A stretch of 38,283 bases of DNA from Actinomadura oligospora ATCC 43269 (GTDB lineage: Bacteria > Actinomycetota > Actinomycetes > Streptosporangiales > Streptosporangiaceae). Below, piece after piece: positions 7,905 to 17,034 of this stretch (position 1 is the first letter of the stretch; every line of letters begins with the position of its first letter). A program made the position numbers and the translations under genes. Where the stretch lies: positions 1 through 38,283 of the forward strand of contig NZ_JADG01000030.1 of NCBI RefSeq assembly GCF_000518265.1, written 5' to 3'. The notes beneath the pieces were generated by a model that was not told where the DNA came from, ran no database searches, and saw only the letters and a program-made list of their open reading frames with translations.

Positions 7905-8231
7905 TTGAGGTCCGACGAGGCCGCGGGGCCGGTGCCGGGAGGAGCCGGGGCGTCCGCGCCGACCGGTGACCCGCGCGTGGACGCGGTCGTCGCCCGGCTG
8001 GACGAGCTGGCCGGGCTTCCGGTGCCCGCCCACGTCGAGGTGTTCGCCGACGTCCACCAGCGGCTCCAGGAGCTGCTGGTCTCGGCCGACGACGAGGGTG
8101 AGGGCGTGGCGTCCCTCGGCGGCATGCCCCGCCCCGGCGCTCCCGGTCCAGGCGGGCCTGGTCCGGGTGGGCCCGGTCCGGGCGGTATGCCGCGTCCGGG
8201 GGGCTTCACGGGTCCGGGCGGCGCGTCGTGA
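7905..8231 (+). CDS. Small Pro/Gly-rich actinobacterial protein upstream of TlyA
   Basis: The 108-residue protein has a conserved-looking core (residues about 23-62: DPRVDAVVARLDELAGLPV and HVEVFADVHQRLQELL) and a C-terminal tail of PGPGG repeats. It resembles the small hypothetical proteins encoded just before tlyA in other actinobacteria. The start is TTG 7905, supported by GGAGG six bases upstream. Its TGA overlaps the GTG of tlyA (GTGA, 8228-8231), so translation is coupled. Function unknown. Confidence 0.78.
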   Translation: MRSDEAAGPVPGGAGASAPTGDPRVDAVVARLDELAGLPVPAHVEVFADVHQRLQELLVSADDEGEGVASLGGMPRPGAPGPGGPGPGGPGPGGMPRPGGFTGPGGAS

Positions 8232-9037
8232 GCCGCCGGCGGCTGGACGCCGAACTGGTGCGGCGCGGCCTGGCACGCTCCCGTGAGCAGGCGGGACAGC
8301 TGATCGCGGACGGCCGGGTGAAGGTCGGCGGGCAGGTCGCGGGCAAGGCGGCCACCCAGGTCGACACGGGCGCGGCGATCCTGGTCGCCGAGGACGAGTC
8401 CGGCCCCGACTACGTGTCGCGCGGCGGGCACAAGCTCGCGGGCGCGCTCGAGGCGTTCGACGCCCTGGACGTGAAGGGCCGTGTCGCGCTGGACGCGGGC
8501 GCGTCCACCGGCGGGTTCACCGACGTCCTGCTGCGCGCGGGCGCCGCGCACGTGTACGCCGTGGACGTCGGCTACGGCCAGATCGCCTGGTCGCTGCGCA
8601 CCGACGAGCGGGTGTCGGTCCTGGAGCGGGTCAACATCCGCGAGCTGGAGCCCGAGCAACTCGGGCAGCCCGAGGCCGAACGGCCGACCCTGGTCGTCGG
8701 CGACCTGTCGTTCATCTCGCTGAAGCTGGTGCTCGGCCCGATCCAGCGCTGCGTCGCCCCCGAGGCCGACTACGCGATCATGGTGAAGCCCCAGTTCGAG
8801 GTGGGGAAGAACCGCGTCGGCGCGGGCGGGGTCGTGCGCGAGCCCGAGTTGCGCGCCGAGGCGGTGCGGGACGTGGCCGCGCACGCCGCGACGCTCGGGC
8901 TGGGCGTCCTCGGCGTCACGGCGTCCCCGCTGCCCGGCCCGTCCGGGAACGTGGAGTACTTCCTGTGGCTGCGGGCGGGCGCGCCGCCGCTGGCCGAGGC
9001 CGACCTGGAGCGCGCCGTCGCGGAGGGACCCCAGTGA
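8228..9037 (+). CDS. tlyA: TlyA-type rRNA 2'-O-methyltransferase
   Basis: The 269-residue protein has an N-terminal S4 RNA-binding domain (about residues 3-60) and an FtsJ-type methyltransferase domain with SAM motif DAGASTGGFTD (89-99). The catalytic tetrad expected of the family is present: K69, D159, K187, E243. In M. tuberculosis TlyA methylates a cytidine in 16S and one in 23S rRNA, and its loss gives capreomycin resistance. It acts in the cytoplasm on ribosomal subunits. It overlaps the preceding gene by 4 bp and is followed by nadK 37 bp later. Confidence 0.95.
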   Translation: MSRRRLDAELVRRGLARSREQAGQLIADGRVKVGGQVAGKAATQVDTGAAILVAEDESGPDYVSRGGHKLAGALEAFDALDVKGRVALDAGASTGGFTDVLLRAGAAHVYAVDVGYGQIAWSLRTDERVSVLERVNIRELEPEQLGQPEAERPTLVVGDLSFISLKLVLGPIQRCVAPEADYAIMVKPQFEVGKNRVGAGGVVREPELRAEAVRDVAAHAATLGLGVLGVTASPLPGPSGNVEYFLWLRAGAPPLAEADLERAVAEGPQ

Positions 9038-9074
9038 TCACGAGCGTACGCACCGCCCCCCGGGAGCGCCGCCG

Positions 9075-10190
9075 ATGAGCCGGCCGCCGACGAATGAGCC
9101 ACCGGTGGGCGACAGGACGGTGCTGGTCGTCGCGCACACCGGCCGGGCCGAGGCGATCCGCAGCGCGCAGCTGGTGATCGGCCGCCTCGCCGAGGCGGGC
9201 ATCACCGTCCGCGCCCTGGAGGGCGACGCCGAGGACCTGGACTGCCCGAACAAGGTCGAGGTGTGGCCGCGGACCCCGGCCGCCGCGGAGGGCGTCGAGG
9301 TCGTGATCGTCCTCGGCGGCGACGGCACGCTGCTGCGCGCCGCCGACCTGGCCCGGCCCGCGGGGGCGCCGCTGCTCGGCGTCAACCTCGGGCACGTCGG
9401 CTTCCTCGCCGAGGCCGAGCGGGAGGATCTCGCCACCACGGTCGACCGCGTCATCGAGCGCCGCTACGACGTCGAGGAGCGGATGACCATCGACGTGGTC
9501 GTCCGGCGCAACGGCTCGGTCACCGGCACCACCTGGGCGCTGAACGAGGCGACGGTGGAGAAGGCCGAGCGGCAGCGGATGCTGGAGCTGGTCGTGGAGA
9601 TCGACGGCCGGCCGCTGTCCCACTGGGGCTGCGACGGTGTGGTGATGGCCACTCCGACCGGCTCGACGGCGTACGCGTTCTCGGCGGGCGGCCCGGTGGT
9701 GTGGCCCGAGGTGGAGGCGCTGCTGGTCGTGCCGATCAGCGCGCACGCCCTGTTCGCGCGTCCGCTGATGGTCTCGCCGCGGTCGGTGGTCGCGATCGAG
9801 GTGCTGCCGGACACGCCGCGCGCCGTCCTCTGGTGTGACGGTGCGCGCACCCTTGACCTGCCTCCGGGCGCGCGGATCGAGGTGCGGCGCGGGGAACGGC
9901 CCGTCCGGCTGGCGCGGCTGCACCTGACGCCGTTCACCGACCGGCTGGTGACCAAGTTCGGCCTTCCGGTCACCGGCTGGCGCGGGCGGTCCCGTGCCGC
10001 CGCGCTGGTCAGACGGCATCCGGATCCGGGGAAGGAACTCCCGCCGGAGGCCTGTGGAGAGGGCTCCGCGGGCGTCCCCCTGCCGCCTCGCGGCGAACCG
10101 GCGGCGGACGGCGGGGGAGCACGGACGGAAGGTGGGAACGCGGGTCCGGCGGCGGACGGTAGCGCCCCCGGCGCGGTGGAGGGACGATAA
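9075..10190 (+). CDS. nadK: NAD kinase
   Basis: The protein phosphorylates NAD+ to NADP+. It has the GGDGT motif (81-85), the NE pair (157-158) and the Gly/Thr-rich TGSTAY (195-200), the hallmarks of ATP/polyphosphate NAD kinases. At 371 residues it is longer than usual (about 290-310): the last 60 or so residues are a Pro/Gly/Ala-rich, probably disordered extension. The ATG has a weak ribosome-binding site. Order tlyA-nadK-recN is conserved in actinobacteria. Confidence 0.95.
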   Translation: MSRPPTNEPPVGDRTVLVVAHTGRAEAIRSAQLVIGRLAEAGITVRALEGDAEDLDCPNKVEVWPRTPAAAEGVEVVIVLGGDGTLLRAADLARPAGAPLLGVNLGHVGFLAEAEREDLATTVDRVIERRYDVEERMTIDVVVRRNGSVTGTTWALNEATVEKAERQRMLELVVEIDGRPLSHWGCDGVVMATPTGSTAYAFSAGGPVVWPEVEALLVVPISAHALFARPLMVSPRSVVAIEVLPDTPRAVLWCDGARTLDLPPGARIEVRRGERPVRLARLHLTPFTDRLVTKFGLPVTGWRGRSRAAALVRRHPDPGKELPPEACGEGSAGVPLPPRGEPAADGGGARTEGGNAGPAADGSAPGAVEGR

Positions 10191-10250
10191 TCTCACCACC
10201 GAACGCGGAGAGCGGGCGGATTGCGAGGGGTTGTGACGCGGGTGCGTCCC

Positions 10251-11954
10251 ATGGTCGACGAGGTGCGGATCCAGGGCCTCGGCGTGATCGACGAGGCGGT
10301 CCTGGAGCTGTCTCCCGGGTTCAACGTCGTCACCGGCGAGACCGGCGCGGGCAAGACGATGGTGGTCACCAGCCTCGGTCTGCTGTTCGGCGGGCGCGCC
10401 GACCCGCAGCGGGTGCGGCCGGGCGCCGAGCGCGCCACGGTCGAGGGCCGGATCGTGGTGGACCCGGGCGGCCGGGTGGTCGAGCGGGTCGAGGAGGCGG
10501 GCGGTGAGCTCGACGACGGCACGCTGATCGTGCAGCGGTCGGTGTCGGCCGAGGGCCGGTCGCGCGCCCACCTGGGCGGACGGTCGGTGCCGGTGAGCCT
10601 GCTCATCAACCTGGCCGACGACCTGGTCGCCGTGCACGGCCAGTCCGACCAGCAGCGGCTGCTGCAGGCGGGCCGCCAGCGTTCCGCGCTGGACCGGTAC
10701 GCCGGGTCGGCGCTGACCAAGCCGACGCGCGCCTACACCCGCACCTACCAGCGGCACCGCCAGGTCACCGCGCTGCTGGAGGAGATCACCACCCGGTCGC
10801 GCGAGCGCGCCCAGGAGGCCGAGATCCTGCGGTTCGGGCTGGAGGAGATCGAGAAGGTCGATCCCAAGCCCGGCGAGGACGTGGAGCTCGCGGCCGAGGA
10901 GGAGCGCCTCGGGCACGCCGACGCGCTGCGCGGCGCGGCCGACAGCGCGCACGAGTCGCTGCTCGGCGACCCGGCGGCGGCGTTCGAGGCCGCGAACGTG
11001 GTGAGCCTGCTCGGCTCGGCGCGCAACGCGCTGGAGGCCGTCCGCGAGCACGATCCCGAGCTGGCGGCGCTCGCCGACCGGCTCGCCGAGGCCGGTTACC
11101 TGGTCTCGGACGTGGCGACCGACCTCGCCGCCTACGCCGAGTCGGTGGACGCCGACCCGGCGCGGCTGGCGGTCGTCCAGGAGCGGCGCGCCGACCTGAC
11201 CGCGCTGATCCGCAAGTACGGCGAGGGCGAGTCGGTCGACCAGGCGCTGGAGTGGGCGCGAACGTCGGCGGCGCGGCTCACCGAGCTCGACTCCGACGAC
11301 GACCGGATCGAGGAGCTGCGCGCCGAGCACGCCGAGCTGACCGAGCGGCTGGAGACCGACGCGGCGGAGCTGACCGCCGTCCGGGTCCGCGCGTCCGAGC
11401 GGTTCTCCAAGGCCGTCACCGACGAGCTGTCCGCGCTGGCGATGCCGCACGCGCGGGTGGAGGTCTCGGTCACGCCGACGGGCGAGTTCGGGCCGCACGG
11501 CGCGGACGAGATCGAGGTGCGGCTCGCGCCGCATCCGGGGTCTCCGGCGCTGCCGCTGCACAAGGGCGCGTCCGGGGGTGAGCTGTCCCGCGTGATGCTG
11601 GCGATCGAGGTGGTGTTCGCGGGCGCCGACCCCGTCCCGACGTTCGTGTTCGACGAGGTCGACGCGGGCGTCGGCGGCAAGGCGGCGGTGGAGATCGGGC
11701 GGCGTCTGGCCCGTCTCGCCCGGAACGCGCAGGTGATCGTCGTCACCCACCTGCCGCAGGTCGCCGCGTTCGCCGACCAGCACCTGCTGGTGGAGAAGTC
11801 CAGTGACGGGCTGGTCACCCGCAGTGGTGTCACCGCGCTCGACCACGAGGGGCGGGTGCGCGAGCTGTCCCGGATGCTGGCGGGTCTCGCCGACTCCGAG
11901 CTCGGCCGCGCGCACGCCGAGGAGCTGCTCGACCTGGCGGCCCGCGACCGCTGA
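10251..11954 (+). CDS. recN: DNA repair protein RecN
   Basis: The 567-residue SMC-like ATPase has Walker A GETGAGKT (29-36), a coiled-coil centre, the ABC signature GASGGELSRVMLAIE and Walker B TFVFDEVDAGVGG. RecN acts on chromosomal double-strand breaks. ATG 10251 gives the usual family N-terminus (MVDEVRIQGLGVIDEA); the frame also allows TTG 10221 and GTG 10233, and none has a clearly superior ribosome-binding site. It follows nadK by 60 bp. Confidence 0.95.
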   Translation: MVDEVRIQGLGVIDEAVLELSPGFNVVTGETGAGKTMVVTSLGLLFGGRADPQRVRPGAERATVEGRIVVDPGGRVVERVEEAGGELDDGTLIVQRSVSAEGRSRAHLGGRSVPVSLLINLADDLVAVHGQSDQQRLLQAGRQRSALDRYAGSALTKPTRAYTRTYQRHRQVTALLEEITTRSRERAQEAEILRFGLEEIEKVDPKPGEDVELAAEEERLGHADALRGAADSAHESLLGDPAAAFEAANVVSLLGSARNALEAVREHDPELAALADRLAEAGYLVSDVATDLAAYAESVDADPARLAVVQERRADLTALIRKYGEGESVDQALEWARTSAARLTELDSDDDRIEELRAEHAELTERLETDAAELTAVRVRASERFSKAVTDELSALAMPHARVEVSVTPTGEFGPHGADEIEVRLAPHPGSPALPLHKGASGGELSRVMLAIEVVFAGADPVPTFVFDEVDAGVGGKAAVEIGRRLARLARNAQVIVVTHLPQVAAFADQHLLVEKSSDGLVTRSGVTALDHEGRVRELSRMLAGLADSELGRAHAEELLDLAARDR

Positions 11955-12103
11955 CCCGTCCCCGAACGGCGCCCCTCAAGATCGTCCGCGCGGGTTCGCG
12001 CGGGTCGTCCTGCTGGGCAAAGCCACCGACAGTACGCAATCGAACACGCCCCGATGCCGACGTTGCAGGTGTCACCCCCCGCCCTCTGGCAGGATGTCAA
12101 GCG

Positions 12104-13342
12104 ATGAACGACCCGTCTCCGACCACCGACCGCCCCGTCCGGCCCGCGAAGAAACGGCCGCGGCGGGTGCTGCCGCTCGGCCGCGGGCGGGGTGACGGCC
12201 GTCCGGGCGTGTCCGCCACGGCCCGGCTCGACCGCCGCACCAAGAACCTGACCAAGCGGCTGCAGCCCGGCGACATCGCGGTGATCGACCACGTCGACCT
12301 GGACCGGGTCAGTGCCGAGGCGCTGGTGTCCTGCCAGGTCGGCGCGGTGGTGAACGTCGCGCCGTCGATCTCGGGGCGGTACCCGAACCTCGGCCCGCAG
12401 ATCCTGCTGGACGCCGGGATCCCGCTGGTGGACGACGTCGGCCCGGAGATCTTCACCAGGCTGTCGGAGGGCGACGACGTCCGGGTGGACGGCGGAACCG
12501 TCTACAAGGGCGGCGACGCGGTCGCCAAGGGCACCGAGCAGACCGCCGAGACGCTCGACGCGTCGATCACCGAGGCGAAGGCCAATCTCGGCCACCAGCT
12601 CGAGGCGTTCGTCGCCAACACGATGGAGTACGTCAAGCGCGAGCGCGACCTGCTCATCGACGGCGTCGGCGTCCCGGACGTGGCGACCGAGCTGGACGGC
12701 CGGCACGCGCTGATCGTCGTCCGCGGCTACCACTACCGCGAGGACATCGCGACCCTGCGCCCCTACATCCGGGAGTACCGGCCGGTGCTGATCGGCGTCG
12801 ACGGCGGCGCGGACGCGCTGCTGGAGGCCGGGTACCGCCCGGACATGATCGTCGGGGACATGGACTCGGTGTCCGACGCCGCGCTGACCAGCGGCGCGGA
12901 GATCGTCGTGCACGCCTACCGGGACGGCCGCGCGCCCGGCCTGCAGCGCGTGGAGGAGCTCGGCCGCGAGGCCGTGGTGTTCCCCGCCACCGCCACCAGC
13001 GAGGACATCGCCATGCTGCTGGCCGACGAGAAGGGCGCGACCCTGATCGTCGCCGTCGGCACGCACTTCAACATGGTGGAGTTCTTCGACAAGGGCCGGG
13101 CCGGGATGTCCAGCACGTTCCTGACCCGGCTGCGCGTCGGCAGCAAGCTCGTGGACGCCAAGGGCGTCTCCCGCCTGTACCGCAGCCGCATCTCGGGCTG
13201 GTCCCTGCTGCTGCTCGTGCTGGTGGCGTTCATCGCCATGACCACCGCCGTGTTCATGTCGCCGGCCGGGGACGTCATCCGTCCCCTGCTGGCCGACCGC
13301 TGGCACGCCTTCCTCTTCTGGCTGACCGGACTGTTCACGTGA
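12104..13342 (+). CDS. steA: SteA-like cytokinetic ring / septation protein
   Basis: The 412-residue protein has a basic N-terminal tail (to about residue 45), a central domain resembling thiamin pyrophosphokinase folds (GVDGGADALLEAGY with D233; VGDMDS with D252 and D254) and one C-terminal transmembrane helix (about 366-385). This matches SteA of Corynebacterium and Rv1697, a membrane protein placed at the division site together with SteB/MctB. Its stop overlaps the start of the mctB-like gene by 4 bp (GTGA), which supports a working pair. Confidence 0.92.
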   Translation: MNDPSPTTDRPVRPAKKRPRRVLPLGRGRGDGRPGVSATARLDRRTKNLTKRLQPGDIAVIDHVDLDRVSAEALVSCQVGAVVNVAPSISGRYPNLGPQILLDAGIPLVDDVGPEIFTRLSEGDDVRVDGGTVYKGGDAVAKGTEQTAETLDASITEAKANLGHQLEAFVANTMEYVKRERDLLIDGVGVPDVATELDGRHALIVVRGYHYREDIATLRPYIREYRPVLIGVDGGADALLEAGYRPDMIVGDMDSVSDAALTSGAEIVVHAYRDGRAPGLQRVEELGREAVVFPATATSEDIAMLLADEKGATLIVAVGTHFNMVEFFDKGRAGMSSTFLTRLRVGSKLVDAKGVSRLYRSRISGWSLLLLVLVAFIAMTTAVFMSPAGDVIRPLLADRWHAFLFWLTGLFT

Positions 13343-14298
13343 TCGACTTCCGTTACCACCTCGTCTCCATCGTCGCGGTCTTCCTGGCGCTGGCGCTCGG
13401 CATCGTGCTGGGCTCCACGACCCTGTCGCAGTCGGTGACCAACGGCCTCAAACAGGAGGCGAACCGGGCCACCCGGCGCGCCGACGACCTGCGCAGGACG
13501 CAGCAGAAGCAGGAGTCCCAGCTCAAGGGCGAGGAGCAGTTCGCCTCCACGACCGGGCCGCAGTACGTCGCGGGCCGGCTGAAGGGCCAGTCGCTGGTGC
13601 TGGTCGAGACGCCCGGCGCCGGCGAGGAGGGCGTCTCGCAGGTCATCGACCTGGCGACCAAGGCCGGCGCGACCGTCACCGGACGGGTCGCGATCCAGAA
13701 GAAGGCCCTGGACCCCGACGAGAGCCGCACCCTCGACGAGCTGGCCACCCAGCTGAAGCCCGCCGGGTCCGGGTTCCCGTCCGGCGCGGACGCCTACGCC
13801 AAGGCGGGCGCGGTGCTGGCCAGCGCGATCGTGACCAACGACGCGGCCAAGGCGGGCCGCGAGGACGCGACCGGCGCGGGCATCCTCACCGGGTTCCGCG
13901 AGGCGGGTTACGTGACCACCAGCGGGAAGCCGGGCCAGCATGCGACACTCGCCGTGGTGATCGCGCCCGCCACCCCGTACGGCTCCGACACCGCAGGCGG
14001 CACGAAGGCCCTGGTGACGCTGACCGGGCAGCTCGACGCCGCCGACCGCGGCACCGTGCTCGGCGGCCCGAACACCGCCGCGCAGCAGGGCGGTCTCGTC
14101 ACCGCGCTGCGCGACGACTCGGGCGTGAGCAAGCGGGTGTCGTCGGTGGACGTCCTGGACACCGCGTCCGGGCAGGTGGTCGCGATCCTGGCCCTGCAGA
14201 ACGAGCTGGGCGGCAAGTCCGGGCAGTACGGCATCGGCCCGGGCGCGAACGGCGGGTACCTGCCGTCGCCGCCGCCCGCCGCCGGGAAGAACGGATGA
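13339..14298 (+). CDS. mctB: MctB/SteB-like protein (annotated family: copper transporter MctB)
   Basis: The 319-residue protein begins with the family-typical MIDFRYHLVSIVAVFLALAL, with one transmembrane helix (6-30), then a charged coiled coil (about 33-66) and an extracytoplasmic domain. Rv1698 of M. tuberculosis was described as an outer-membrane copper-resistance protein, while the corynebacterial homologue SteB partners SteA at the septum. Coupling to steA favours the septation role here. The C-terminus is Gly/Pro-rich. Confidence 0.9.
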   Translation: MIDFRYHLVSIVAVFLALALGIVLGSTTLSQSVTNGLKQEANRATRRADDLRRTQQKQESQLKGEEQFASTTGPQYVAGRLKGQSLVLVETPGAGEEGVSQVIDLATKAGATVTGRVAIQKKALDPDESRTLDELATQLKPAGSGFPSGADAYAKAGAVLASAIVTNDAAKAGREDATGAGILTGFREAGYVTTSGKPGQHATLAVVIAPATPYGSDTAGGTKALVTLTGQLDAADRGTVLGGPNTAAQQGGLVTALRDDSGVSKRVSSVDVLDTASGQVVAILALQNELGGKSGQYGIGPGANGGYLPSPPPAAGKNG

Positions 14299-14304
14299 CA
14301 TCGG

Positions 14305-15267
14305 ATGAGCACTGACCCCGCCCGGCCCGGACGGCGCGTCCTGCGCCTGCTGGCCGGCGCCGCGCTCGGCGCGGTCGCGACCCGCGCCGCCTACACGTCC
14401 CTGACCCGCCGTCCTCCCGGTGTCGCCGGACGGTCCGGCGGGGAGCTGTGGGACCGCACCAACCACCGGGGCGAGCCGGTGACGCTGCTGGAGGGGCCCG
14501 CGTTCGTCGCGGGCGCCGCGGCGGCGGGGCTGCTGGCGCCCGGAGCGTCCGGCCGGGTTCGCGCGGCGGCGCTGGTCGCCGGGGTGGGCTCGGGCGTCCT
14601 CGGCGGCTACGACGACCTGGCGGGGTCCGGTTCCTCGCGCGGGTTCAAGGGGCACCTGGCCGCGCTGGCGAAGGGCGAGGTCACGACCGGCGCGGTCAAG
14701 ATCCTCGGGATCGGCGCGACCGGGCTGGCCGCCGCCGCGCTGGCCGGTTCGTCCGCGCGGACGGCGCCGGGCCGGGCCGTCGACACGCTGCTGAACGGCG
14801 CGATCGTCGCGGCGTCGGCGAACCTGATGAACCTGTTCGACCTGCGGCCGGGCCGTGCGATCAAGGTCGGGCTGCTCGCCGGGACGCCGCTCGCGCTCAC
14901 CTCGTCCGGCTCGGCCGTGGTCGCCGCGCCGCTCGGCGCCGCCGTCGCCCTGCTGCCCGAGGACCTGGGCGAGCGCGCGATGCTCGGCGACACCGGCGCG
15001 AACGCGCTCGGCGCGCTGCTCGGCCTCGCCGCGACCCGGCTGCCGCGCGCGCCGCGCCTGGCCGTCCTCGCGGGGCTGGTCGGGCTGAACGCGGCGAGCG
15101 AGTTCGTCAGCTTCACCAAGGTCATCGCGGGCAATCCGGTGCTGAACCGGATCGACATGGCCGGGCGGCGTCCGCCGGAGCCGGTCCGTCCCGCCGAGGT
15201 GTCCCTGGCGGACACCGGCACAGGCACGGGCGCGGACGCTTCGGCGGCTCCGGTCACGCCCAACTAG
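14305..15267 (+). CDS. Polyprenyl-phosphate sugar-1-phosphate transferase-like membrane protein (MraY/WecA superfamily)
   Basis: The 320-residue, strongly hydrophobic protein keeps the signature blocks of the superfamily: an N-terminal NHRGEPV loop, the Asp pair D103-D104 (GGYDDLAG) with RGFKGHLAAL behind it, NLMNLFDLRPGRAIK (N176, D179, K187) and MLGDTGANALG (D229). These residues bind Mg2+ and the sugar-nucleotide phosphate in MraY and WecA, so it looks catalytically competent. It is a divergent branch, shorter than MraY, and the sugar is unknown. It begins 6 bp after mctB and precedes murJ and a GT4 gene, suggesting assembly of a lipid-linked envelope sugar. RBS is weak. Confidence 0.78.
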   Translation: MSTDPARPGRRVLRLLAGAALGAVATRAAYTSLTRRPPGVAGRSGGELWDRTNHRGEPVTLLEGPAFVAGAAAAGLLAPGASGRVRAAALVAGVGSGVLGGYDDLAGSGSSRGFKGHLAALAKGEVTTGAVKILGIGATGLAAAALAGSSARTAPGRAVDTLLNGAIVAASANLMNLFDLRPGRAIKVGLLAGTPLALTSSGSAVVAAPLGAAVALLPEDLGERAMLGDTGANALGALLGLAATRLPRAPRLAVLAGLVGLNAASEFVSFTKVIAGNPVLNRIDMAGRRPPEPVRPAEVSLADTGTGTGADASAAPVTPN

Positions 15268-15408
15268 GCTCGCGCGCGGCGTGCCCTCGCACCGCCGCGC
15301 GGTTCTTCACCCCACCCGCCTCACCCACTGGATCTGTCGCCGCGTGTTCTCCGATTCCGCCGCCCCGCCCGACCCGTTCGCCGCCGGTGCCGGCGGTGCG
15401 GGACGACC

Positions 15409-17034
15409 ATGACGACGAAGCGGAGGGTGGCGTCCGGCATCGCCGGCGCGGCGGTGCTGATCGGCGTGCTGACCGTCCTGTCGCGGCTGGCCGGGTTCGC
15501 GCGGACGTTCGCGCAGTCGCAGGCGGTCGGGCCGACCTGCCTCGGGCAGGCCTACTCGACGTCCACGCAGTTCCCGAGCATCGTCTACGAGATCGTCGCG
15601 GGCGGCGCGCTGGCGAGCATGGTGGTGCCGGTGCTGGCCCGGCCGGCCGAGCGCGGCGACACCGAGCAGGTGCGGCGGATCGGGTCGGCGCTGCTGACCT
15701 GGGTCGTGCTGGCGATGGTGCCGTTGTCGGCGCTGCTGGCGGCGACCTCGCGTCCGGTGATGGAGCTGCTGGTCGGCGGCACCGGGGACGGCTGCGTGCG
15801 GTCCGACATCGTGCGGGTCGGCGGGAACATGCTCGCGATCATGGCGCCGCAGATGGTGATGTACGGGATCGCGGTCGTGCTGTACGGGCTGTTGCAGTCG
15901 CACCGCCGGTTCGTGGCGCCCGCGCTCGCCCCGCTGGTGTCGAGCGTCGTGGTGATCGTCGCGTACGTCGTCTTCGTGCCGCTGGGGCACGGCTACCAGA
16001 ACGACCTGGCGCACCTGCCGGTGTCGGCCGAGCTGGTGCTCGCGGTCGGGACGGCGATGGGCGGCGTGGCGATGGCCGCGACCGCCGGGGTCGCCGCGTG
16101 GCGGCTGAAGCTGGGCCTGCGGCCGTCGCTGCGGTTCCCGGACGGGGTGGCGCGGCGGGTCGTCCGGCTCGCGGCGGCCGGGCTGGCGACGGTCGCGGCG
16201 CAGCAGGTGTCGGCGTTGCTGGTCGTCCGGCTGAGTTACGAGGGGACGCGCGGCGCGCTGAACCTGTACCAGTACACGTGGGCGATCTTCCTGCTGCCGT
16301 GGGCGATCCTGGCGGTGCCGATCGCGACCAGCGCGTTCCCGTTGCTGTCGGCGCGGACCGAGGAGGAGCACCGGGAGGAGTTCGACCGGATCACGGCGCG
16401 GACGACCCGCGCGGTGATCCTGGTGTCGTGCGCGGGCGCGGCGGTGCTGGCGGCCGTGGCGCTGCCCGCGTCGGCGGTGTTCACCTGGAAGGTCGCGGCG
16501 TCCGATCCGCAGCAGCGGATCGTGATGGCGCGGGCGGTCCTGGCGTTCGCACCCGGCCTGCTCGGTTACGGCCTCGTGGCCCACCTGGGGCGCGTGTTGT
16601 ACGCGTGCCATCGGGGACGGATGGCCGCGATCGCGACGGTGACGGGCTGGGTGGTCGTGATGGTCGCCGACATCGTCCTGGTGGTCGTGGTCGACCGGGC
16701 GTGGGTGGTGGCGGCTCTCGGCCTGGGGAACACGATCGGGATGACGGTTGCGGGGGTCCTGCTGTTGGGGACGCTCGTGCGCGCGCGTGGGGCGGCGACG
16801 CTGGAAGGTGCTCCGCGTGTGCTGCTCGCCGGGCTCACCGGGGCCGTCGCTGGCGCGGCGGCCGGGTATGGCCTGTCGGCATGGTTCGGTACGGGACACC
16901 GGCTGATGGACGTGGGCGTCGGCGCGTTGTCGGCGCTCGTCGCGGTCGTGGTGTTCGTGGCGGTGGTGTTCGTGATCGACGGCCGTGACCTGCGGGCCGT
17001 CCTGACCCGGAAGGTCGTGCGTAATGGGGGCTGA
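15409..17034 (+). CDS. murJ: MurJ/MviN-family lipid flippase
   Basis: The 541-residue integral membrane protein has about 13-14 hydrophobic helices and the MurJ-like start (LTVLSRLAGFARTFAQSQAVG), the loop TQFPSIVYEIVAGGALASMVVPVL and the central LNLYQYTWAIFLLPWAILAV. Family members flip lipid II or related polyprenyl-linked sugars across the membrane. Unlike many actinobacterial MurJ homologues it has no long cytoplasmic pseudokinase extension, so it could be a paralogue dedicated to another lipid-linked substrate. The downstream GT4 gene overlaps it by 11 bp. Confidence 0.88.
   Translation: MTTKRRVASGIAGAAVLIGVLTVLSRLAGFARTFAQSQAVGPTCLGQAYSTSTQFPSIVYEIVAGGALASMVVPVLARPAERGDTEQVRRIGSALLTWVVLAMVPLSALLAATSRPVMELLVGGTGDGCVRSDIVRVGGNMLAIMAPQMVMYGIAVVLYGLLQSHRRFVAPALAPLVSSVVVIVAYVVFVPLGHGYQNDLAHLPVSAELVLAVGTAMGGVAMAATAGVAAWRLKLGLRPSLRFPDGVARRVVRLAAAGLATVAAQQVSALLVVRLSYEGTRGALNLYQYTWAIFLLPWAILAVPIATSAFPLLSARTEEEHREEFDRITARTTRAVILVSCAGAAVLAAVALPASAVFTWKVAASDPQQRIVMARAVLAFAPGLLGYGLVAHLGRVLYACHRGRMAAIATVTGWVVVMVADIVLVVVVDRAWVVAALGLGNTIGMTVAGVLLLGTLVRARGAATLEGAPRVLLAGLTGAVAGAAAGYGLSAWFGTGHRLMDVGVGALSALVAVVVFVAVVFVIDGRDLRAVLTRKVVRNGG

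Noticed and set aside
6305..8884. 859-codon minus-strand open frame over the HAD, SCP2 and tlyA region
   Set aside because: It is antisense to HAD and TlyA, which have full catalytic motifs; long spurious frames are expected at this GC content.
8916..11915. 999-codon minus-strand open frame over nadK and recN
   Set aside because: It is an antisense shadow of two core genes, without any recognisable domain.
14448..16988. 846-codon plus-strand open frame across the PNPT-like and murJ genes
   Set aside because: It is an Arg/Gly/Ala-rich shifted reading; the real frames show transmembrane segments and family motifs.
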